This document shows positions 1 through 3,978 of a stretch of DNA of 5,548 nucleotides, in pieces. The notes beneath the pieces are model-generated. The model ran no database searches. It saw only the letters and a program-made list of their open reading frames with translations, and was not told the origin of the DNA. The DNA is taken from positions 1 through 5,548 of the forward strand of contig CAJGCH010000203.1 in assembly GCA_904501845.1 (NCBI GenBank), read 5' to 3'. The stretch's first letter is position 1. Each line of letters opens with the position of its first letter. This DNA is from an uncultured Bacillaceae bacterium. GTDB lineage: Bacteria > Bacillota > Bacilli > Bacillales > Pradoshiaceae. The position numbers were made by a program, and so were the translations under genes.

Positions 1-22
1 AATTTATATTCTACACTTAATC

Positions 23-50
23 TTGTAAGGGTTTTCATTTAACCTAATTC
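23..50 (+). promoter_or_regulatory. Possible CcpA (cre) operator overlapping a weak promoter
   Basis: Positions 23-38 read TTGTAAGGGTTTTCAT and match the Bacillus cre consensus WTGNNARCGNWWWCAW at 15 of 16 positions. The single miss is the C of the central CG, which is normally well conserved, so this is a candidate only. It overlaps a weak SigA-like arrangement: TTGTAA at 23-28 and TAATTC at 45-50, with 16 nt between. A CcpA site over a -35 region would be expected to repress during growth on preferred sugars, which would fit a secreted scavenging hydrolase. The promoter part is weak; the true promoter could lie upstream of the window. Confidence 0.3.
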
Positions 51-83
51 ACCACCAAATAACAAGGAGGTTGAGCAGAATTT

Positions 84-1391
84 ATGATAAAAATCTTAAG
101 ATTTTTCATGTTAACAATCATTACAACTGTACTAGCATTTTCCTTATGTATGGGAACATACGCAAAAGAAAGGACACCCAATACATCTTATCGGAGTGTG
201 ACAGAAATACATGATTGGGGAGCTGCGATTACAAAATTAATCGTTGAAGTCGGGAAACCTATCCCTCAAAATTCTGTTACAACAGACACATTTACCGTCC
301 ATGTTACAAGAAGTGATGAAAGATTGACTTCTCCTTTACTGGAGGAAGGATATCGAGAAGTGACAAAAGCCTATGTATCTGATAAAAACGGAAAACCCGT
401 AAAACGAGGTAAATATGTAGTATTAGAAATGAAAATCGACCCGGAAGTATCACTCGGATCTCCTCTGAACTATACCGCTGGATTTAATAGGTGGATTGAG
501 TCTGATTATACAATCACTCAAGTAAAGGATATTAGAGTTAATCCCGGAAAGTCCGGCACCATCTCTGGTTTAGTGATTGACGATTTTAAAGGTGAGTCGA
601 GAGTACTAGTTGATGATTTCTCTTCTGGGAAAGCAACTTATAATGATATTACATTAACCTACACAGATTATGCACCAGCAAAGGATAGGAACAAAAATCC
701 ATTGATTATCTGGCTGCATGGCGGTGGTGAAGGCGGGACAGACCCAACCATTCCGCTCTCTGCAAACAAGGCTGCTGACTTTGCATCAGATAGGATTCAG
801 TCCTATTTTGACGGGGCTTATGTATTAGTGCCCCAAACTCCTACAAGATGGATGGATGGGTTCACTGGCGGAAGTGATGGTACATCAATCTACCAAGAAT
901 CACTTATGTCATTGATTAGTGATTATGTTGATGAAAATCCTGATATTGACCCTAGTCGTATTTACATTGGAGGTGCTTCTAATGGCGGGTACATGACAAT
1001 GTTAATGGTACGTGATTATCCAGGATACTTCGCCGCGGCATTTCCTGTAGCGGAAGGTTTAGCTGACCGTTTGATTACTGATGAAGACATCTTGAATATG
1101 GCACAAACCCCCATTTGGTTTGTTCATGCAAAGAATGATACTACCTTGCGCCCTGAAAATAATACAATCCCTACCTATAATCGGTTAATCGAGGCTGGCG
1201 CACCAAATGTTCATCTATCTTTATTTGATGATGTACATGATACCTCAGGTCTTTATAAAAATTTAGATGGGACTCCCTACCAATACGACGGTCATTGGTC
1301 CTGGATTTATGTTTATAACAATGACGTAGAAACTTCAATAAATGGGCAAACCATAACTCTTATGGAATGGATGGCTGACCAAAAAAAGTAA
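84..1391 (+). CDS. Secreted alpha/beta-hydrolase (PHB depolymerase / prolyl oligopeptidase-like esterase) with Ig-like N-terminal domain
   Basis: The protein has 435 residues. Residues 1-27 form a Sec signal peptide: Lys3 and Arg6, a hydrophobic core, and a likely signal peptidase I cut after Thr-Tyr-Ala27. Cys22 lies in a poor lipobox (FSLC), so a lipoprotein is unlikely. Residues about 35-190 are beta-rich and resemble the Ig-like domain that precedes esterases of this family. Residues about 190-435 form the hydrolase domain: oxyanion loop HGGGEGG at 212-218, nucleophile Ser299 in GASNGG, probable acid Asp352 in KND, and probable catalytic His404 in GHWSW (His385 is the alternative). The likely reaction is hydrolysis of an ester, outside the cell; the substrate cannot be read from the sequence, and peptidase activity is not excluded. 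AAGGAGG at 64-70 supports the ATG at 84, although the 13-nt spacing is long. The gene stands alone on this strand; a degraded paralogue lies downstream. Confidence 0.85.
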   Translation: MIKILRFFMLTIITTVLAFSLCMGTYAKERTPNTSYRSVTEIHDWGAAITKLIVEVGKPIPQNSVTTDTFTVHVTRSDERLTSPLLEEGYREVTKAYVSDKNGKPVKRGKYVVLEMKIDPEVSLGSPLNYTAGFNRWIESDYTITQVKDIRVNPGKSGTISGLVIDDFKGESRVLVDDFSSGKATYNDITLTYTDYAPAKDRNKNPLIIWLHGGGEGGTDPTIPLSANKAADFASDRIQSYFDGAYVLVPQTPTRWMDGFTGGSDGTSIYQESLMSLISDYVDENPDIDPSRIYIGGASNGGYMTMLMVRDYPGYFAAAFPVAEGLADRLITDEDILNMAQTPIWFVHAKNDTTLRPENNTIPTYNRLIEAGAPNVHLSLFDDVHDTSGLYKNLDGTPYQYDGHWSWIYVYNNDVETSINGQTITLMEWMADQKK

Positions 1392-1520
1392 TCAACTGTA
1401 GCGGATGATTAGGCCATGGAAAATTCCAATGCGGCGACGTCTCGGCTCAATCAAAGAGATATTAATAGCAAATAGTGTTTTTTGCTTTTCCAGTCTAACT
1501 TCGATTACCTAAACTATACT

Positions 1521-1576
1521 AAAAAGGGCTATCCAAAAAGTCAGTAAAAAATGACTTTCATGGATAACCCTTTCTT
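1521..1576. repeat. Imperfect hairpin, copy 1 (terminator-like or small mobile repeat)
   Basis: The outer arms are AAAGGGCTATCC (1523-1534) and GGATAACCCTTT (1562-1573). The inner arms are AAAGTCA (1537-1543) and TGACTTT (1552-1558). The hairpin is flanked by A's on the left and a T-rich run on the right, so it could end transcription from either side. The outer stem has one C/A mismatch if read as plus-strand RNA; in minus-strand RNA that position is a G-U pair, so the minus-strand fold is better. A related hairpin with the same mismatch at the same place lies at 1823-1876. It could be the terminator of the hydrolase, 130 bp upstream, or a copy of a dispersed repeat. Confidence 0.6.
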
Positions 1577-1631
1577 CTATCTTTTGCAGAATATAATTTA
1601 GAAAATTCAAACGAAGTTGCTCCTCGTTTTA

Positions 1632-1727
1632 TATTATGGTGATGCGACAACAATAAATGGGCAACCCATTCTTATGGAATGGCAGGCTGCTCAAACAAAT
1701 GCTCAACTGCAACAATTAATTATATAA
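1632..1727 (+). pseudogene. 3' remnant of a second copy of the secreted hydrolase gene
   Basis: Read from 1632, the frame ends at TAA 1725-1727 and contains ATTINGQPILMEWQAAQ. This aligns with ETSINGQTITLMEWMADQ at the C-terminus of the intact hydrolase upstream. DNA identity is strong over the AATAAATGGGCAA and CTTATGGAATGG blocks, with a 3-nt gap between them. The similarity fades upstream of about 1632, and no catalytic residue is retained: the GHWSW histidine would lie further upstream and is absent. There is no start codon with a ribosome binding site. The tail after the match is about 8 residues longer than in the intact gene. I infer a former tandem paralogue that has lost all but its 3' end. 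Confidence 0.75.
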
Positions 1728-1753
1728 TCGTGTAGTCACAACAAAATGTGTAA

Positions 1754-1794
1754 GTGTCCGTTACTTAGACTTGTCCCTTTTATTCTGCGGACAC
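1754..1794. repeat. 7-bp inverted repeat around a 27-nt spacer
   Basis: GTGTCCG (1754-1760) and CGGACAC (1788-1794) are perfect reverse complements. The spacer contains ACTTGTCCC, which partly resembles the left arm (AAGTGTCCG). There is no T-run after either arm, so it is not an obvious terminator. It lies just downstream of the hydrolase remnant and may be another piece of repeat debris. Its function is unknown. Confidence 0.4.
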
Positions 1795-1822
1795 ATGACA
1801 GTAAGCTACTGGGCTCAATGAC

Positions 1823-1880
1823 AAAAAGGGCTATCCTATAAGTCAGTTTACATTGACTTACAAGAATAACCCTTATTTTT
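1823..1880 (-). terminator. Terminator-like hairpin downstream of the 284-aa gene (copy 2 of the hairpin repeat)
   Basis: The outer arms are AAGGGCTAT (1826-1834) and ATAACCCTT (1866-1874). The inner arms are TAAGTCA (1839-1845) and TGACTTA (1854-1860). In minus-strand RNA the outer stem closes fully with one G-U pair, and the stem is followed by UUUUU (complement of 1823-1827). It lies about 45 nt beyond the stop codon of the minus-strand gene, where a terminator is expected. Sequence and mismatch position match the hairpin at 1521-1576, so the two share an origin. Confidence 0.65.
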
Positions 1881-1919
1881 ATATCCTAAAAACAAAGACC
1901 ATCATAATCTTCAGGAAAA

Positions 1920-2774
1920 TTATATACGCATCAAAGCTCCATTACGCTTCGGAAGCTCTTGAGCTGTGAGCTGATTCATTTTACAGAAATGGTCAAAAAA
2001 CTGCTGTGCCAGTTCTTTTTCCTCTGGATCGGTTTTTAAGGAAATGATATCAAGCAAAATTTGGGCCAGCCATGAATTATTAAAATAACGGTATTTTCCT
2101 GTATTCCATGACGTTTTTTCCGGGGAATTTTCATTTACGTAATATTCCCAGAAGAGAAGCTGGTTCGACTCCTGTTCTGTAAGTTGGAGTCTGTATTTAG
2201 AATGTGCAGGGATTTCTCCGTCTTCACAAAGCTTACCGATAAAGTTTTCATTTACCATATAGACACCTAAAATCTGTCTGTCTTTTTCAGACATGCTGGA
2301 ATCTCTTCTTGTTAGTAAGACAGCGCTATTTTGGTGCAAGCGAACCGGTTTGCTCGGCTTCCCTTTGTTCACGCCGCTCTTGATTTCACCTGAAAAAACC
2401 TTCCAATCTGCGAAAGAACTGCTCTGTTCTTCTTTATCACACCAAAAGACCATTTGTGATTCCGGATGAAGCTTATGGTGTTTCATCAGTTTTTCGTGTT
2501 CCCAGCGAAGGACAAGTTTTTTTCGTTGCAGTTTTTTGTCCTCTTCCTTCTTCAACTCAATCTCTTTTTGTTCCATTTCTTGCTTTTGTATGATTTCATC
2601 AAGTATTTTTGCATCACTTTTATCATGTAGTTTTAGGTGTTTTCCAAATACATCGGGGAAAACAAATAATTTGGTTTCCGAGCCGAAATGGATTTCGACA
2701 CTAGAATCATTATGTTTAACAATACTGCCTTCGCCAAACTGCTTGTGTGTAACTTTCTTATTGATTAGATTCAT
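1920..2774 (-). CDS. Conserved-looking protein of unknown function with FGxGxI N-terminal motif (284 aa)
   Basis: I do not recognise a named family with certainty. Residues 1-50 carry VTHKQFGEGSIV followed by EIHFGSETKLFVFPDVF, the pattern of a small SH3-like or CarD/Tudor-like beta-barrel seen at the ends of several nucleic-acid-associated proteins. Residues about 52-100 are highly charged (Lys/Glu) and probably form a long helix or coiled coil. Residues about 105-284 form a mixed domain with many aromatics and conserved-looking pieces such as HPESQMVFWC, RLHQNSAVLLTRRDSSM and WNTGKYRYF. There is no signal peptide or membrane segment, so it is probably cytoplasmic. An upstream in-frame ATG at 2810 would give 296 residues, but AGGAGGA at 2781-2787 places the start at 2774 with a 6-nt spacer. 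It appears monocistronic, with its own promoter and terminator. A nucleic-acid-related role is inference from the N-terminal motif only. Confidence 0.85.
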   Translation of the reverse strand: MNLINKKVTHKQFGEGSIVKHNDSSVEIHFGSETKLFVFPDVFGKHLKLHDKSDAKILDEIIQKQEMEQKEIELKKEEDKKLQRKKLVLRWEHEKLMKHHKLHPESQMVFWCDKEEQSSSFADWKVFSGEIKSGVNKGKPSKPVRLHQNSAVLLTRRDSSMSEKDRQILGVYMVNENFIGKLCEDGEIPAHSKYRLQLTEQESNQLLFWEYYVNENSPEKTSWNTGKYRYFNNSWLAQILLDIISLKTDPEEKELAQQFFDHFCKMNQLTAQELPKRNGALMRI

Positions 2775-2780
2775 TCTTTT

Positions 2781-2787
2781 TCCTCCT
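2781..2787 (-). promoter_or_regulatory. Ribosome binding site deciding the start of the 284-aa gene
   Basis: On the minus strand AGGAGGA lies 6 nt before the ATG at 2774-2772. The upstream in-frame ATG at 2810 has no such site and falls inside the leader hairpin loop, so the shorter protein is preferred. Confidence 0.85.
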
Positions 2788-2790
2788 AAT

Positions 2791-2835
2791 AGAATAAAAA
2801 TTTTCACCAAACGGTATATAGATCATTTTTATTCT
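2791..2835 (-). promoter_or_regulatory. 11-bp A/U hairpin in the leader, adjacent to the ribosome binding site
   Basis: On the minus strand AGAATAAAAAT (2835-2825) and ATTTTTATTCT (2801-2791) are perfect 11-bp complements around a 23-nt loop. The loop holds a small ACC-GTTT-GGT mini-stem. The 3' arm ends 3 nt before AGGAGGA. No U-tail follows, so it is not a terminator. A weak A/U stem in this position could influence ribosome access or mRNA stability, possibly with temperature; that is inference. It does not itself mask the ribosome binding site. Confidence 0.5.
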
Positions 2836-2890
2836 TACTCACTTTCAAGCTCACACATCTGTTTGGATTCCTTTAGGTTTAACTTAACCA

Positions 2891-2912
2891 ATCTGCAAAA
2901 AGTCCAGCAGAT
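2891..2912 (-). promoter_or_regulatory. Small leader hairpin of the 284-aa gene
   Basis: On the minus strand ATCTGC and GCAGAT form a perfect 6-bp stem with a 10-nt loop, starting about 20 nt after the predicted transcription start. It may stabilise the 5' end of the message. No known riboswitch is recognised. Confidence 0.35.
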
Positions 2913-2937
2913 ACGCTCAAAAAACAATTGTAAGATT

Positions 2938-2966
2938 ATTATAACATTTTTTCATCGAATTGACAA
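2938..2966 (-). promoter_or_regulatory. SigA promoter with extended -10 for the 284-aa gene
   Basis: Read on the minus strand, TTGTCA (2966-2961) and TATAAT (2943-2938) are separated by exactly 17 nt. TGT directly before TATAAT completes an extended -10 (TGnTATAAT). Transcription would start near 2931, giving a leader of about 155 nt before the ATG at 2774. Its -35 overlaps a TTGACA on the other strand, so it is arranged back-to-back with the plus-strand promoters. Confidence 0.75.
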
Positions 2967-2973
2967 ATTATCG

Positions 2974-3003
2974 TTGACAAAATATTTTTATCTAAGGTAA
3001 AAT
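2974..3003 (+). promoter_or_regulatory. SigA promoter pointing into the candidate small-RNA region
   Basis: TTGACA (2974-2979) and TAAAAT (2998-3003) are separated by 18 nt, with a start expected near 3010. A second overlapping option is TTGACA (2960-2965) with TATTTT (2983-2988), spacer 17. The two TTGACAAA blocks form a direct repeat 14 bp apart. No gene lies downstream on this strand before a terminator. Confidence 0.6.
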
Positions 3004-3009
3004 AATATG

Positions 3010-3107
3010 TTTATTATCAACCAACAATCATAATTACGGCTTATAACGATGTATTTTCACGTACAAATCAAAAAACGAGCTCCCATTTATAACAGGAGCT
3101 CTTTCTT
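3010..3107 (+). ncRNA. Candidate small RNA of about 95 nt
   Basis: A near-consensus promoter ends at 3003 and a hairpin with a T-rich tail follows at 3077-3107, so a short discrete transcript is predicted. The possible ORFs are not convincing: an ATG at 3008 stops after 8 codons, and an ATG at 3049 without a ribosome binding site runs through the terminator. The 5' part is A/C/U-rich and looks unstructured (for example AACCAACAATCAT), the sort of single-stranded stretch that could pair with targets. No known RNA family is recognised. It could instead be the leader of a lost gene. Confidence 0.4.
3071..3107. terminator. Bidirectional hairpin terminator
   Basis: GAGCTCC (3077-3083) and GGAGCTC (3095-3101) form a perfect 7-bp stem with an 11-nt loop. 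TTTCTT follows on the plus strand, and six A's precede it (CAAAAAAC context), giving GTTTTTT on the minus strand. It would end the candidate small RNA on the plus strand and act as a backstop for minus-strand read-through from the small membrane-protein gene. Confidence 0.7.
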
Positions 3108-3220
3108 ATCTTATATGAATATACACTGTCGCTTCGCGATATTCACTTAATGCTACATAGAAATTTATCAAGAAATCTCACTTCCTGTTCATCTGAGGTT
3201 CCCAGCACTATGTTATGAAT
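3108..3220. other. Short gap with one small hairpin
   Basis: No gene is supported here. GAATAT (3117-3122) pairs with ATATTC (3139-3144), and CGC (3130-3132) pairs with GCG (3136-3138) around TTC, with a 7-nt bulge between the two stems. It begins just after the bidirectional terminator. Its role is unknown and it may be chance. Confidence 0.3.
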
Positions 3221-3266
3221 AAAAAGGCCGCCCAACCGTCCCTCCAATCAGGACGATCAAGCAGCC
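3221..3266 (-). terminator. Strong Rho-independent terminator after the small membrane-protein gene
   Basis: On the minus strand a 16-bp stem forms between 3266-3251 and 3241-3226 with a 9-nt loop, followed by UUUUU (3225-3221). Five of the 16 pairs are G-U, so the full stem exists only in minus-strand RNA. It starts 11 nt after the stop codon and probably also closes the helicase-dut transcript. Confidence 0.9.
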
Positions 3267-3277
3267 TTAACATTTTC

Positions 3278-3427
3278 TCAGGTTCGGGTCCCTCTTCCCC
3301 GAATGATATTAATGACGAGCACAATCGCTGCAACCGCCAATAAGATATGAATGAGGTTTCCGGCTATATCAAATAGGAAGCCAAGGAGCCATACAGCTAA
3401 TATAATTCCAATAATCGTCCACAGCAT
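3278..3427 (-). CDS. Small lmo0937-family (DUF5670-like) membrane protein, 49 aa
   Basis: The 49-residue product begins MLWTIIGIILAVWLLGFLFD and ends INIIRGRGTRT. It has two hydrophobic segments, about residues 3-20 and 26-42, separated by a short stretch with Asp20 and Asn24, and a basic C-terminal tail. The start MLWTII, the WLLG block and the GxLIHxLL-type segment (here GNLIHILL) are typical of the lmo0937 family of tiny membrane proteins in Bacillota, whose function is not known. Length fits the family. The ribosome binding site is weak (AGTGAG, 8 nt before the ATG). It lies 75 nt after dut, with its own SigB-like promoter in that gap and a strong terminator behind it. A general stress role is inference from the promoter. 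Confidence 0.85.
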   Translation of the reverse strand: MLWTIIGIILAVWLLGFLFDIAGNLIHILLAVAAIVLVINIIRGRGTRT

Positions 3428-3465
3428 CTAATTCACTCACTTTCTTTGATGGATTTAATGAATTA

Positions 3466-3491
3466 GTACCCCTTACGGATAGAATTGAAAC
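3466..3491 (-). promoter_or_regulatory. SigB-like (general stress) promoter
   Basis: On the minus strand GTTTCA (3491-3486) and GGGTAC (3471-3466) are separated by 14 nt, close to the SigB consensus GTTTaa-N12-15-GGGtAt. Transcription would start near 3459, about 30 nt before the ATG at 3427. It lies wholly in the gap after dut. A small palindrome, AATTG-AAA-CAATT (3483-3495 region), overlaps the -35. Confidence 0.6.
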
Positions 3492-3502
3492 AATTGGTAT
3501 AT

Positions 3503-3967
3503 TTAACGATTACTGGAACCAAAACCACCCTCACGCTCCTGATGAAGGACTTGGTCATCGTCAGCGATCAAATATTTCTTGAAGATGCCTTGCGCAATCC
3601 GCTCCCCCTGATCAATCAATACAGGCTGGGTCCCCCTGTTAACAAGGCAAATACCGATATTGCCGTCATTTCCCGGATTGCCATAATAAGAAGAATCAAT
3701 GATTCCTGTTCCGTTTGCCAGCACCAGCAAATATTTAACCCCAAGACTGCTTCTTATGTGCACTTCAAGCAGTTCATCTATCTGCATATAGGCTTTGACG
3801 TCCGTCCAGAAAAGATGCTTGGCGCCCGGCTCAAGCGTGACGGTTTCATTGGCGAAAAAATCATAGCCGGCAGAGCCGCTATCGCCCCTGATTGGGAGCT
3901 GAATGCTCACATTTTCATGCTTTCTGAATGCTTTTTCTACTACTTCAAATCCTCTTGTTTTCTTCAT
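3503..3967 (-). CDS. dut: dUTP diphosphatase (trimeric dUTPase family)
   Basis: This enzyme hydrolyses dUTP to dUMP and pyrophosphate, which keeps uracil out of DNA and supplies dUMP for thymidylate synthesis. All five motifs of the homotrimeric dUTPases are visible in the 154-residue product: SAGYDFF (32-38), RSSLG (72-76), NGTGIIDSSY (85-94) with the presumed catalytic Asp91, GERIAQGIF (121-129), and the C-terminal EREGGFGSS (144-152) that closes over the active site. Motif 3 is followed by a short insertion (NPGNDGN). Two starts are possible: GTG at 3982, which overlaps the helicase stop and gives 159 aa, or ATG at 3967. I prefer the ATG because GAGG lies 9 nt before it. The gap to the helicase stop is 11 nt, so it is read in the same operon. 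Confidence 0.9.
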   Translation of the reverse strand: MKKTRGFEVVEKAFRKHENVSIQLPIRGDSGSAGYDFFANETVTLEPGAKHLFWTDVKAYMQIDELLEVHIRSSLGVKYLLVLANGTGIIDSSYYGNPGNDGNIGICLVNRGTQPVLIDQGERIAQGIFKKYLIADDDQVLHQEREGGFGSSNR

Positions 3968-3978
3968 TATTACTTTCC

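Larger units (their letters stand above)
1392..1919. other. Gene-free, repeat-bearing stretch with a gene remnant
   Basis: No intact gene is supported in these 528 bases. They contain two related hairpins, the 3' remnant of a second hydrolase gene and an independent inverted repeat, each listed separately. Bases 1392-1520 hold only a weak hairpin (AGCAAA at 1467-1472 with TTTGCT at 1481-1486, followed by TTTT), which might help end the hydrolase transcript. The pattern of broken coding sequence plus repeats suggests past duplication, deletion or insertion here. Confidence 0.6.

Noticed and set aside
1411..1424. TGGAAAATTCCA palindrome after the hydrolase gene
   Set aside because: The arms are 5 bp with a 2-nt centre and there is no associated promoter. 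It is too short to separate from chance.
1441..1822. CTCGGCTCAAT (1441-1451) and CTGGGCTCAAT (1809-1819) as evidence for a longer direct repeat linking the two hairpins
   Set aside because: Only about 10 bases agree, and their distances to the hairpins differ (about 70 nt versus 5 nt). The rest of the two intervals does not align by eye.
2536..3000. 154-codon plus-strand ORF opposite the 284-aa gene
   Set aside because: It is antisense to a gene with a good ribosome site, promoter and terminator, is rich in Ser/Phe/Cys as expected of a mirror frame, and has no ribosome binding site.
3008..3034. 8-codon ORF (MFIINQQS) at the predicted start of the plus-strand transcript
   Set aside because: The ATG coincides with the predicted transcription start and has no ribosome binding site.
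3143..3208. 21-codon minus-strand ORF starting GTG (VLGTSDEQEV...)
   Set aside because: It has no ribosome binding site and no recognisable match, and it begins just after a strong terminator. It could be a gene scrap but nothing supports this.
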